A stretch of 64,000 bases of DNA from Fibrobacter sp. (GTDB lineage Bacteria > Fibrobacterota > Fibrobacteria > Fibrobacterales > Fibrobacteraceae). The translations under genes and the position numbers were made by a program. The stretch covers positions 1 through 64,000 of the forward strand of contig JAKSID010000007.1 of assembly GCA_024399035.1 (NCBI GenBank), read 5' to 3'. The notes under the pieces are model-generated. The model worked only from the letters and a program-made list of their open reading frames with translations, did not search any database and was not told the DNA's origin. Positions 1 through 7,188 of the stretch are shown here, piece by piece. Position 1 is the first letter of the stretch. Each line of letters starts with the position of its first letter.

Positions 1-12
1 TTTATACATGAA

Positions 13-44
13 AACCCCGAAAGTTGTGTCCAACTTTCGGGGTT
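13..44. terminator. Perfect 14-bp hairpin, probable terminator
   Basis: Arms at 13-26 and 31-44 are perfectly complementary around a TGTC loop. On the minus strand the hairpin is followed by TTTTCATG, so it would terminate best leftwards; a second T-tract at about 62-69 follows a GC-rich stretch on the plus strand. The gene it serves lies outside the window or is not visible. Confidence 0.5.
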
Positions 45-89
45 CACATCAAAAAGCGGGGTCTTTTTTTTGCTTCAAAAGCATCCCCC

Positions 90-236
90 AGGGGATAATT
101 TTGGATTTCGGGGTCATTTTACGGGAAAACTGCCTCATAAAAATTGTATTTAAATAGCCATCCCCACCCCACATTTTATAGACAAACTAACGTTTTGCGG
201 GAATAACCCCAAGATTTTGGTCACCTTTCCCGTAAA
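90..236. repeat. ACGGGAAA inverted-repeat element, copy a
   Basis: The gene-free start of the window holds TTTACGGGAAA at 118-128 and its exact reverse complement at 226-236, with a degenerate third arm (TTTGCGGGAATAA) near 194-206. The block starting AGGGGATAATTTT at 90 and running into the first arm reappears at about 32990 just after ligA. The element ends about 80 bp before the NifU-like gene, so it could be regulatory or simply a dispersed palindromic repeat. Confidence 0.6.
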
Positions 237-316
237 TCGGCATGTTTTTCCGAATTTATCCCCGAAACAAGTCATTCAACCGCCACAAAACCCACATTTT
301 TCTACTTTTGCGCTGT

Positions 317-1123
317 ATGAGTGAAGAAGTAACTAGCACACTTTCTCAAAAGGTGCAAGATATTGCAAAGTCCCCCAAGTATCGCGGGGCAATCTTCCAG
401 ATCGAGGCCGACGAAAAGGGCCTGGCACTGGTGGATGTGAAGGAAGCAAGTCTCAAGGTCTACCTGATGATCGACCCGGACTGCGACAAGATTCTCGAAA
501 CACGTTTCTTTACCTATGGTGGTCCGGTATTCACGGCCCTGGCAGACACATTCTGCAAGAAGATCCAGATGGTGACTGTAGACGACGCCTGCAAGATTAC
601 CGCAGAATCTATCGAAGAAGAATTGCGAGACGTTCCCGAAGTTCGAGCCATTGCAGCAGACGCTCCTGAAATCGGTCAGATGAACAAGCTGATTGCAAGA
701 ATTCTTGAGGAATACCCCGAGAAGAAGGCTACAGCCATCATCATCCGCGAAAAGATGGAACGCATCAAGTACCGCACCCAGACCGCAGAAGGTCGAGCCG
801 AAGCCGATGCCGAGTGGAACGCCATGACCAAGATCCAGCAGATCGAAAAGATCGAGGAATGGCTCCACAAGTCTGTCCGCGGAACGCTGCAGGGCGACGG
901 TGGCGACCTCGAAATTCTGGACCTGGTAGACGGCAACCGCCTGAAGATCCGTTTCCAGGGAGCATGCGCCGGCTGTGGTAGTGCCATGGGCGGAACCTTG
1001 TTCTACATCGAAGACGAACTAAAGAACAATGTCTATTACAATCTGGTTGTAGAACCCGAAGACCCCCTGGATAACATCAACCCGGATGCCTCCGTATTCG
1101 GCGGTGAACCTTCTGAAACCTAA
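317..1123 (+). CDS. NifU-like iron-sulfur cluster assembly/carrier protein
   Basis: A 268-residue protein with an IscU-like N-terminal half and a C-terminal Nfu domain. The Nfu domain carries the cluster-binding CAGC motif (Cys 217 and Cys 220), which in this family binds a [4Fe-4S] cluster for delivery to target enzymes. The IscU-like half keeps the general pattern of the fold, but the positions where IscU has its three ligand cysteines appear to read GGP and ADAPE, so that half probably does not assemble a cluster itself. I chose the ATG at 317 because the protein from there matches family length and the 25 codons upstream look non-coding; no clear Shine-Dalgarno is present. The role as Fe-S carrier is inferred from the family. 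Confidence 0.8.
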   Translation: MSEEVTSTLSQKVQDIAKSPKYRGAIFQIEADEKGLALVDVKEASLKVYLMIDPDCDKILETRFFTYGGPVFTALADTFCKKIQMVTVDDACKITAESIEEELRDVPEVRAIAADAPEIGQMNKLIARILEEYPEKKATAIIIREKMERIKYRTQTAEGRAEADAEWNAMTKIQQIEKIEEWLHKSVRGTLQGDGGDLEILDLVDGNRLKIRFQGACAGCGSAMGGTLFYIEDELKNNVYYNLVVEPEDPLDNINPDASVFGGEPSET

Positions 1124-1130
1124 AGGTTTC
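1115..1130. repeat. Hairpin centred on the stop codon
   Basis: GAAACC-TAAA-GGTTTC is a perfect 6-bp hairpin whose loop contains the TAA stop of the NifU-like gene. No T-tract follows, so it is a weak terminator at best. It is an inverted copy of the last codons of the gene. Confidence 0.55.
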
Positions 1131-1210
1131 AATTATGAATTACGAAGTACGAGATATAGGCTTTCACAAGTACGGCGGCGCCGTCATACAAAATCTCATA
1201 ATTCATAATT
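1131..1210. repeat. Intergenic 12-bp inverted repeat
   Basis: AATTATGAATTA (1131-1142) and its exact reverse complement (1199-1210) bracket a GC-rich centre with GGCGCC at about 1177. It fills the gap between the NifU-like gene and the AICAR transformylase and resembles a small palindromic intergenic element. Confidence 0.45.
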
Positions 1211-1250
1211 TATAACTCATAATTTTATAACTAACCCCAAAGAGGATAAT

Positions 1251-2312
1251 ATGGCTAAAGAACCGAAAGAACTGAAACTCAAGTTCGTTGACCCGCAGCC
1301 CATGCGCTACGGTGAAAACTCTCACCAGGCAGCTGTTTTCTATCGCGACCCCACTTGCACTGAAGCAAGCCTCGCTACTGCAAAGCAGCTCCACGGTAAG
1401 GAACTTTCCTACAACAACATCGTTGACGCAGATGCCGCTCTTGAAATGGCTCGCGAATTCGCTGGTGAAAATGCAGTTGTCATCGTTAAGCACATGAACC
1501 CCTGTGGCCTCGCTACCGGTAAGACCCTCCGCACTGCTATGGAAGCTGCATGGGAAGGCGATCCGGTGTCCGCTTTCGGTTCCGTCATTGCTGTTACCAA
1601 GAAGGTCGACCTGAAGACCGCAGAATTCCTGAAGGGCAAGTTCGTTGAAATCCTTCTGGCTCCTGCTTTCGACAAGGACGCTCTTGAATTCCTGCAGAAC
1701 AAGTCCAAGGACATCCGCCTCTTGGAAGTTGGCGAAATCAAGAAGGCCACCAAGATGAAGGTCTACAAGCACGTGATCGGCGGTATGCTGGTTCAGGACC
1801 GCGACGTTGACGTTTACGAAAAGTTCGAATGCGTCACCAAGAAGAAGTTCGCAAAGAACAAGGAAGCCCTCGCCCGCTTCACTTGGATCGTCACCAAGCA
1901 CACCAAGTCCAACGCCATCGTCATGGGTTACGAATACGCTCGTGGCTACTTCCAGGTTCTGGGTCTCGGCCCCGGCCAGCCCAACCGCATTGACAGTAAC
2001 CTCCGCCTCTGCCAGCCCCGCGTTCGCGACAACGTTGCTCGCATGAAGGCTGCACAGAAGTTCTTCAACGAAAAGGGCAAGTGCATCGACAAGGCTGGCC
2101 TCAAGGCTTTGGAAGCTAAGGTGTTCAGCGAAGTCGTTATGGGTTCCGACGCATTCTTCCCGTTCCCGGATAACGTTGAAGCAGCAGCAGCAGCCGGTGT
2201 CCAGTACATCGTGCAGCCGGGTGGCTCCAAGAAGGACGACCTTTCCATCGAAGCTTGCAACAAGCTTGGCGTGGCAATGGTCTTCACCGGCATGCGCCAC
2301 TTCCGCCACTAA
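1251..2312 (+). CDS. purH: AICAR transformylase (PurH C-terminal domain only)
   Basis: A 353-residue protein corresponding to the AICARFT half of PurH, which transfers the formyl group from 10-formyl-THF to AICAR in the next-to-last step of purine synthesis. Visible signatures are RYGENSHQ near residue 19, the VKHMNPCG block that holds the catalytic Lys-His pair, and a later GLGPGQPNRIDS stretch. A standard bifunctional PurH is about 520 residues with an N-terminal MGS-like IMP cyclohydrolase domain; here translation begins almost directly at the transformylase domain. The ATG follows a good AGAGG ribosome site, and no cyclohydrolase is encoded upstream, so a separate cyclohydrolase must exist elsewhere or the closing step is done by another enzyme. 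Confidence 0.88.
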   Translation: MAKEPKELKLKFVDPQPMRYGENSHQAAVFYRDPTCTEASLATAKQLHGKELSYNNIVDADAALEMAREFAGENAVVIVKHMNPCGLATGKTLRTAMEAAWEGDPVSAFGSVIAVTKKVDLKTAEFLKGKFVEILLAPAFDKDALEFLQNKSKDIRLLEVGEIKKATKMKVYKHVIGGMLVQDRDVDVYEKFECVTKKKFAKNKEALARFTWIVTKHTKSNAIVMGYEYARGYFQVLGLGPGQPNRIDSNLRLCQPRVRDNVARMKAAQKFFNEKGKCIDKAGLKALEAKVFSEVVMGSDAFFPFPDNVEAAAAAGVQYIVQPGGSKKDDLSIEACNKLGVAMVFTGMRHFRH

Positions 2313-2380
2313 GAAAAACGTCGCTTAGCGACACCAATAACAGCCGCGAAATTACGCTCGTTCCTCGCATGCACCAAACG

Positions 2381-2414
2381 TGTCATTGCGAGGAGCGAAG
2401 CGACGTGGCAATCT
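2381..2414 (+). repeat. Dispersed GC-rich repeat (CATTGCGAGG...GTGGCAATC type)
   Basis: A 34-bp unit with ATTGC/GCAAT ends and GAGCGAAGCGAC inside, a type of small repeat common between and inside genes in many bacteria. Related units in this window are at about 8952-8990 and, in reverse orientation inside ligA, at 32888-32922. Confidence 0.6.
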
Positions 2415-2431
2415 AAGCATTTTAGGTATCC

Positions 2432-2887
2432 ATGATTCAAGCTTCCCAAAAGGAAATCAATCAGAAAGAAAAAGAACTGTACTACGCCGTACTTTCTTTT
2501 TTGAAGAAGATCCGCAAGGCCGGCAAGACAACCGACAAGGAATGGAAGGAATACCGTTCCGAGCTTAAGGGCATTGCCCTCTCCCCCGATATGGGACGCG
2601 CCGCCGATATGTGGACTATGGATAACCTTGACCAGTTCCAGCCCGACAACACCATGCTGCCGCCGCTGAACGACATGGAATGCATCGCCCGCGTTTCGCC
2701 GGCATTCCTTTCCCAATTGATTGAAGCTCTCTACTACGGCATGCTGAACCTAACCCAGGCCAACATGATTTCCGACGAAATCCAGGACGCAGATCCGGAT
2801 TGCGTAACTACAGCTTCTCTTGAAGAACTTCTTGTAAAGCTCTGGATTGGCAACGCCAAGACCTACAAGAAGATGGTGATGAACTAA
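2432..2887 (+). CDS. Smg/DUF494-like protein upstream of trmFO
   Basis: A 151-residue protein without signal peptide or membrane segment. I do not recognise it with certainty, but the last 60 residues follow the pattern of Smg (DUF494): a FL..L segment, a hydrophobic helix, an L-x-x-A region, an E-L-L-V-K-L-W helix and a final Y-K-K-M. Smg proteins are often encoded near topA/trmFO, and here the stop codon overlaps the trmFO ATG by one base (TAATG), giving translational coupling. The AGGT before the start is a modest ribosome site. Function of DUF494 is unknown. Confidence 0.5.
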   Translation: MIQASQKEINQKEKELYYAVLSFLKKIRKAGKTTDKEWKEYRSELKGIALSPDMGRAADMWTMDNLDQFQPDNTMLPPLNDMECIARVSPAFLSQLIEALYYGMLNLTQANMISDEIQDADPDCVTTASLEELLVKLWIGNAKTYKKMVMN

Positions 2888-4263
2888 TGGCTCAGAAAGT
2901 TCGTGTGATTGGTGGCGGTCTCGCCGGATGTGAAGCAGCTTTGCAATTGGCAAGCCGCGGTTTTGACGTTCACCTGTACGAAATGCGCCCGGTAAAGCCT
3001 ACCCCCGCCCATCGAGACGGTCACTTGGCCCAGCTGGTTTGCTCCAACAGCTTCAAGGCTCTTGGCGTTACAAGCGCACACGGCTTGCTGAAACAGGAAT
3101 TGAGAATGCTGGGCAGCTTCCTCATGGAATGTGCTGCCGAAGCCGCCGTTCCCGCAGGCGATTCCCTTACCGTCAATCGCGACATCTTCAGCGAACTTGT
3201 GGAAGCCCGCATTGCCGCCTGCCCCAACATCACTTTGCACCGCGAAGAAGTAACATCGCTTGAAGGCGACTGCCCCACGCTGGTTGCCGCAGGTCCTTTG
3301 GCCAGCGACACTCTGGCCGACGACATCTTTAAGCGACTGGGCAGCGACCGTCTGCATTTTTACGATGCCATCGCTCCCGTGGTGGAAACAGACTCCATCG
3401 ACTTTGACCACGCCTTCTATATGAACCGTTGGGAAAAGGGCGAAACTGCAGACTTTATCAACTGCCCCCTGGACCGCGAAACCTACGAAAAGTTCGTGGC
3501 AGCCCTTGTAGATGCAGAAGGTGTTGAGCCCCGCCCCTACGAAAAGCATGAACTGTTCGAAGGCTGCCTGCCTGTTGAAGAACTTGCACGCCGCGGTTAC
3601 GAAACCTTGCGCCACGGTCCCATGCGCCCCATCGGTTTGGGACTGGGCAATAACGGCAAACTTTGGTACGCCGTGATCCAGCTCCGCGCAGAAAACAAAC
3701 AGAAGACTTTGTACAACATGGTAGGTTTCCAGACTCGCCTTAAGTGGGGCACCCAGAAGGAAATCTTCACCATGGTGCCTGCCTTGAAGAATGCCAACTT
3801 TGCACGCTTGGGCTGCATGCACCGCAACACCTTCATCGATTCTCCCAAGTTCCTGGACAAGACTTTGCGCCTGCGCCCGGAACTGGAATGCGCCAAGGAT
3901 ATTCCGCCCACATGGTTTGCAGGCCAGATTACCGGTTCCGAAGGCTACACCGAAGCGGTGGCCACCGGCTGGTATTCCGCATGGAACATGGCCCAGACTC
4001 TTTTGCACGGCCATGCCGACCCGCTGTCGGATGAAAGTTGCATCGGCGCCTTGATGAACCGCCTGGTGGAAGAAAACGAAGACTTCCAGCCCATGAATTT
4101 CAACTTCGGCCTCCTCCCCCATCACGAAGGCCTGAAAAAAAAGAACAAGAAGGAAATTCTTGGTGAAGCAGCCCGCGCAAGTGTGCAGAAATGGATCGCG
4201 GAACGCACCATCGGCAATGCGAGATTTGTGAATCCGCAGGCCGATGCGGAATGTGAAGGCTAA
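2887..4263 (+). CDS. trmFO: TrmFO, folate/FAD-dependent tRNA (uracil-54-C5) methyltransferase
   Basis: A 458-residue flavoprotein that uses methylene-THF and FAD to make ribothymidine at position 54 of tRNAs. The N-terminal GGGLAGCEAA is the FAD-binding GxGxxG motif; LVCSNSFKA near residue 50 holds a conserved cysteine; the C-terminal MNFNFGLLP and the GSEGYTEA block are typical of the family. Length matches the family (about 440-460). It overlaps the preceding Smg-like gene by one base. Its stop abuts the convergent HEPN gene stop (4264), leaving no spacer between them. Confidence 0.95.
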   Translation: MAQKVRVIGGGLAGCEAALQLASRGFDVHLYEMRPVKPTPAHRDGHLAQLVCSNSFKALGVTSAHGLLKQELRMLGSFLMECAAEAAVPAGDSLTVNRDIFSELVEARIAACPNITLHREEVTSLEGDCPTLVAAGPLASDTLADDIFKRLGSDRLHFYDAIAPVVETDSIDFDHAFYMNRWEKGETADFINCPLDRETYEKFVAALVDAEGVEPRPYEKHELFEGCLPVEELARRGYETLRHGPMRPIGLGLGNNGKLWYAVIQLRAENKQKTLYNMVGFQTRLKWGTQKEIFTMVPALKNANFARLGCMHRNTFIDSPKFLDKTLRLRPELECAKDIPPTWFAGQITGSEGYTEAVATGWYSAWNMAQTLLHGHADPLSDESCIGALMNRLVEENEDFQPMNFNFGLLPHHEGLKKKNKKEILGEAARASVQKWIAERTIGNARFVNPQADAECEG

Positions 4264-4683
4264 TTAAAGTTTGTTTTCCGCACCGTTTTCAAGTGCATCA
4301 ATTTTCACGATCATTGAGTTCTTGAAAGATTCAAACAAAGTTATATAACTTGTGTATATCCGATTCAGAACCGCATTAACGGCTTCTTCATCATAAATAT
4401 GGGTCGCTGAATTACGATCCTTGAGCATCTGCAGCCAAACGGATTCATCATCCAAAAAGCCATACTTGAATCCAGCTCTTAAAATTTCTCTCGGAGATCC
4501 ATTTACAGATTCTTCGATTCCATGAAGGCGCATCAACTCCTGAAGCGTTTTCCAAGCAAGTTCAAAAACTACGCCGAATTGTCCAATGACGCCAGTCCTA
4601 TAAATTTCATCGGCAAGAGCTTTGGCTTTTTCGGACTTTTTAAGAATATCAAAACAGTTTTTGAAATTATCAAACTTCTGCAT
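4264..4683 (-). CDS. HEPN toxin (HI0074-type nucleotidyltransferase partner)
   Basis: A 139-residue all-helical HEPN-domain protein. RNSATHIY (Arg 90, His 95, Tyr 97) fits the RX4HXY motif of HEPN toxins: Arg and His form the RNase site and the Tyr is the residue that partner MNT antitoxins are reported to adenylylate in HEPN/MNT pairs. It overlaps the upstream nucleotidyltransferase gene by 14 nt. I start at the ATG at 4683 because AAGGAG lies 9 nt upstream; a GTG at 4701 overlaps that ribosome site. Older annotations would call it a nucleotidyltransferase substrate-binding protein. Toxicity is inferred. Confidence 0.82.
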   Translation of the reverse strand: MQKFDNFKNCFDILKKSEKAKALADEIYRTGVIGQFGVVFELAWKTLQELMRLHGIEESVNGSPREILRAGFKYGFLDDESVWLQMLKDRNSATHIYDEEAVNAVLNRIYTSYITLFESFKNSMIVKIDALENGAENKL

Positions 4684-4957
4684 AAAGGCAAACTCCTTCA
4701 CGTTCGATATTCTGCTTCAATTTCTGAGATACTATAGAATCTAAATCAACCACATCAAAAGACAAAAGAGAATCCGATTCGTCTTCCAACATATATTGAA
4801 ATTCGGCTACATTGCGTCCTGACACAGCCAAGTCGACGTCACTACGATCCCTATTGGTTCCACGAGCACGGGAACCAAACAACACAACACGACTCAGTCC
4901 GCATTTCTTTGCGAACTGAACGATTTGCTGTTTTAGATTTTCAGGAACGTAAGCCAT
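4670..4957 (-). CDS. MNT-type minimal nucleotidyltransferase antitoxin
   Basis: A 95-residue nucleotidyltransferase with the GSX10DXD signature: Gly 28-Ser 29, then Asp 40 and Asp 42 ten residues on, which bind the nucleotide and metals. In HEPN/MNT systems this protein neutralises the toxin by attaching AMP to the HEPN tyrosine. The ATG at 4957 gives the standard small-MNT length; the open frame continues upstream but the extra 62 codons look unrelated. The start codon lies in a 10-bp inverted repeat and only a few bases after a TATATT box, suggesting a leaderless, autoregulated transcript. Confidence 0.85.
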   Translation of the reverse strand: MAYVPENLKQQIVQFAKKCGLSRVVLFGSRARGTNRDRSDVDLAVSGRNVAEFQYMLEDESDSLLSFDVVDLDSIVSQKLKQNIEREGVCLYAEV

Positions 4958-4986
4958 ACTCTTAATATAACATTTTTTAAGAGTAT
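4956..4986 (-). promoter_or_regulatory. Candidate autoregulatory operator/promoter of HEPN/MNT
   Basis: ATACTCTTAA (4956-4965) and TTAAGAGTAT (4977-4986) form a perfect 10-bp inverted repeat with an 11-bp spacer. It spans the MNT start codon (4955-4957) and a TATATT -10-like box at about 4964-4969. Binding by the toxin-antitoxin complex is inferred. Confidence 0.5.
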
Positions 4987-5018
4987 CAGCTGGCACAGAA
5001 TCGAACTCGGCATGACAT

Positions 5019-6086
5019 CTAAAAACGTACCATGCTCTCGTCAATATCCGAAATCTTGCGGGCACCGCACATGTACATGGTGTCCTCAAGTTCGGCCTTG
5101 ATTTTATCCAGGTAGATTTCGATGCCTTCCTGACCGCCGCCATAATAAGAAATCAATACAGGGCGACAAATGAGGCAAGCGTCAGCACCCATGGCGAGGG
5201 CTTTAAAGACGTCCAGGCCGGAGCGAATTCCACCATCGATAAGGATCTTGGTCTGATGAGCTGTGCCGGAAACTGCACCCGCTGCGCGACTTGCCGCGTT
5301 GGCAGCCTTGACGGCAGCGACGATTTCGGGCAAAACTTCGGCGGTGGCCGGCGTGTCCGAAAGAACTCGCCCACCGTGATTCGAAACGATAATAGCATCA
5401 ACACCTGCTTCCACAGCCTTAAGCGCTGTGCGGGCACTCATAATGCCCTTCACGATGAAGGGCGCCTTGGCGTGAGCCTTCAATTCGCGCAGGTCTTCGA
5501 CGGTCTTGGTACCGCCGCCCTTGCCATTGAAGGTCTTCAGGTGCGGAAGGCCTGCGCTATCTACGACAACGCACATAGCCTGCGGGAGACAATCCTTGTA
5601 CAAGTCCATCAGTTTCTCGATACCTTCGTTGGTGCCGGGATTGAAAACGGGAATGCCGCAGTTGCCGTGAGCCTTGCCCGATTCAATAGCGCGGTCCCAG
5701 ACTCGCTGGTCGCGGCCATTGCCGTAGGCGTGGAAAATTCCGCGGGATTCGCAGGCGGCCATGCACTTTTCGTTGAAATCCGCCACGTCGTCGGTGGGGT
5801 TAAACTGCATGGCGATAGACCCGATGGGAGCGGTAATGAGAGGCAAACTCAACTTGAGGCCCAGCAAATCGGTGCTGGTATCAATGGGAGTGTTGGGAAC
5901 GAAAGTATCCACATTCAGCTTGATGTTTCGCCAAGCCTTGTAGTTGTCATTGGCACCGTTGCCCGGAGCCTTGGAACCGGGGCCCGGCATAGTATTGCCA
6001 CAGGCAAGGCCATTACAGACGGGGCAAACCTTGCAGTTGGGGCCAATGTTCTTCTTTGCGTTTTCCAAAACTTCTTGATAAGTCAT
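5019..6086 (-). CDS. FMN-dependent alpha-hydroxy-acid dehydrogenase/oxidase
   Basis: A 355-residue TIM-barrel flavoprotein of the lactate/glycolate oxidase family, which oxidises L-2-hydroxy acids with FMN. The SNHGGRVLSDTPAT block (catalytic His, FMN-phosphate Arg) and IDGGIRSGLDVFKALAMGA are the diagnostic C-terminal motifs. The N-terminus has a cysteine group, KVCPVCNGLACG, that classical lactate oxidases lack; such Cys-containing members occur in anaerobes and the cysteines could hold metal or an Fe-S centre. The ATG at 6086 is preceded by GAGGTG. The substrate cannot be read from the sequence; lactate is the obvious candidate. Confidence 0.8.
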   Translation of the reverse strand: MTYQEVLENAKKNIGPNCKVCPVCNGLACGNTMPGPGSKAPGNGANDNYKAWRNIKLNVDTFVPNTPIDTSTDLLGLKLSLPLITAPIGSIAMQFNPTDDVADFNEKCMAACESRGIFHAYGNGRDQRVWDRAIESGKAHGNCGIPVFNPGTNEGIEKLMDLYKDCLPQAMCVVVDSAGLPHLKTFNGKGGGTKTVEDLRELKAHAKAPFIVKGIMSARTALKAVEAGVDAIIVSNHGGRVLSDTPATAEVLPEIVAAVKAANAASRAAGAVSGTAHQTKILIDGGIRSGLDVFKALAMGADACLICRPVLISYYGGGQEGIEIYLDKIKAELEDTMYMCGARKISDIDESMVRF

Positions 6087-6201
6087 TTGACACCTCGCAG
6101 GGAAATATATATAAAAAGCCTCCCAACACAAAGATTCAAACCAGCTTCGAAAATATACATAGAGGGTACTGACGAATGTAGAAACAGGGAAAATTTGGTT
6201 T

Positions 6202-6243
6202 TTGTGTCACTATATCGATATATTTTTTCATTTAGTGACACAA
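6202..6243. promoter_or_regulatory. TTGTGTCACTA inverted-repeat site 1
   Basis: TTGTGTCACTA at 6202-6212 and its exact reverse complement at 6233-6243 with a 20-bp AT-rich spacer. It lies 116 bp upstream of the alpha-hydroxy-acid dehydrogenase start. Half-sites are 31 bp apart centre to centre (three helical turns), as expected for a dimeric regulator. Confidence 0.55.
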
Positions 6244-6372
6244 TTTTTAGTTTGTTTGTAGGATAATAAGCAAAAGTCATTCATTTTAAGATGGTTTTAT
6301 TAACAAAATTCAAGAAAACATCCGATTTCGAACACTTTGGAACCAAATTTTCGTTAATTTATTCAAAATTTT

Positions 6373-6408
6373 TGTCACTAAAATTTACATTAGCAATGTT
6401 TAGTGACA
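6373..6408. promoter_or_regulatory. TGTCACTA inverted-repeat site 2
   Basis: TGTCACTA at 6373-6380 and TAGTGACA at 6401-6408, again with exactly 20 bp between. The core matches site 1 and the two sites are 168 bp apart, close to 16 helical turns. The 6244-6372 stretch between them is AT-rich and without other visible features. Confidence 0.55.
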
Positions 6409-6468
6409 CATTTTTCGAAAAATGAGTGTGAAAAAAGAGGCTCCACAAGGGGGTATTGGGGTGCGGGG

Positions 6469-6804
6469 TAGCCAGATTGTTCTCGTCGCTACTCGTCTTC
6501 GACGAGCTACTGCACCACTCTGGCAAACAGCAGATAGTGTATCGGGATTATAGCCAGATTGCTGCGCCGGCTCCGGTTTCGCTTCGCTCAACTTCCCGGC
6601 TTGCCCTTGGCGATCGAGCCTTGCGGCTCGGGGGTAGCCAGATTGCTGCGCCAGCTCCGGTTTCGCTTCGCTCAACTTCCCGGCTTGCCCTTGGCGATCG
6701 AGCCTTGCGGCTCGGGGGTAGCCAGATTGTTCTCGTCGCTACTCGTCTTCGACGAGCTCCTCGAACCCTACGGGCGCCGACAAAGTCGGCGCTATCTGGC
6801 TACC
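6469..6804. repeat. Nested repeats built on a tRNA-Pro 3' end
   Basis: The 10-mer TAGCCAGATT, which is part of the neighbouring tRNA-Pro 3' half, begins units at 6469, 6551, 6635 and 6719, and ATCTGGCTACC occurs inverted at 6794-6804. Units 6551-6634 and 6635-6718 are an 84-bp tandem duplication with one difference (G/A at 6569/6653). The first 40 bp of the units at 6469 and 6719 match each other. Short perfect hairpins (CTCGTC-TTC-GACGAG; GCGCCGAC-AAA-GTCGGCGC at 6774-6792) lie inside. No protein is convincingly encoded here. Confidence 0.75.
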
Positions 6805-6808
6805 TTAA

Positions 6809-6849
6809 GATACGAAAAAGGCACCCACAAGGGGTGCCTTTCTCGTATC
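6809..6849 (-). terminator. Terminator after tRNA-Pro
   Basis: GATACGA-AAAAGGCACCC ... GGGTGCCTTT-TCGTATC forms a long nearly perfect hairpin directly adjoining the tRNA 3' end; on the minus strand the inner stem runs into a T-tract. It can act in both directions. Confidence 0.75.
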
Positions 6850-6921
6850 GGGGTAGCCAGATTCGAACTGACGACATTCTGCTCCCAAAGCAGACGCTCT
6901 ACCAGGCTGAGCTACACCCCG
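6848..6921 (-). tRNA. tRNA-Pro (anticodon TGG)
   Basis: On the minus strand a complete cloverleaf folds: acceptor CGGGGTG/TACCCCG (with one mismatch region at its base), D-arm GCTCAGCCTGGTAGAGC, anticodon stem TCTGC/GCAGA around TTTGGGA, and T-arm with TTCGAAT. The anticodon is TGG (proline). CCA is not encoded. Its 3' end is the source of the repeated TAGCCAGATT units to the left. Confidence 0.95.
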
Positions 6922-6943
6922 ATTACTCGTATTTTAAAAGAAA

Positions 6944-6975
6944 AAGGCCGGCCCCGATTGCTCGAAACCGGCCTT
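6944..6975 (-). terminator. Hairpin between tRNA-Lys and tRNA-Pro
   Basis: AAGGCCGG (6944-6951) pairs with CCGGCCTT (6968-6975); on the minus strand it is followed by TTTCTTTTA, a classic Rho-independent terminator or processing signal downstream of tRNA-Lys. Confidence 0.7.
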
Positions 6976-6978
6976 TCC

Positions 6979-7051
6979 TGAGCTATGAAGGACTCGAACC
7001 TTCGACCCACGCCTTAAAAGGGCGTTGCTCTACCAACTGAGCTAATAGCCC
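6979..7051 (-). tRNA. tRNA-Lys (anticodon TTT)
   Basis: Cloverleaf on the minus strand: acceptor GGGCTAT/ATAGCTC (one G-U pair), D-arm GCTCAGTTGGTAGAGC, anticodon stem ACGCC/GGCGT around CTTTTAA, T-arm GAAGG-TTCGAGT-CCTTC. The anticodon TTT reads lysine codons. CCA is not encoded. Confidence 0.95.
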
Positions 7052-7062
7052 GAGTGAGTCCA

Positions 7063-7091
7063 AATATATTAAAGGTTCGCTGTTTTGTAAA
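7063..7091 (-). promoter_or_regulatory. Sigma-70-type promoter of tRNA-Lys
   Basis: On the minus strand TTTACA (7091-7086) and TATATT (7068-7063) are separated by 17 bp, and the -10 box lies 12 bp before the tRNA 5' end. Confidence 0.65.
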
Positions 7092-7188
7092 GGCAACTCC
7101 CCGATTTTACCCCAAATTTCGACCAAAAACCAAAGATTTTTAACTCATAAATTCCATTTCCTGAAACTTTATTTTTTAGATTTAAAGC

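Noticed and set aside
2380..2568. ORF beginning MSLRGAKRRGNL
   Set aside because: This is the well-known translation of a dispersed DNA repeat, and the frame runs through the real Smg-like gene.
4985..5018. Possible tRNA-like T-arm (GAGTTCGATTCTGTGCCA) on the minus strand
   Set aside because: The arms do not pair into a T-stem and no other tRNA arms are present; it looks like part of a dispersed CHAEFDS-type repeat.
6450..6804. CRISPR array
   Set aside because: The 84-bp units are adjacent without unique spacers, and no cas genes are present.
6456..7040. ORFs crossing the tRNA genes and 84-bp repeats
   Set aside because: They run through tRNA-Pro and tRNA-Lys and consist of repeat translation.
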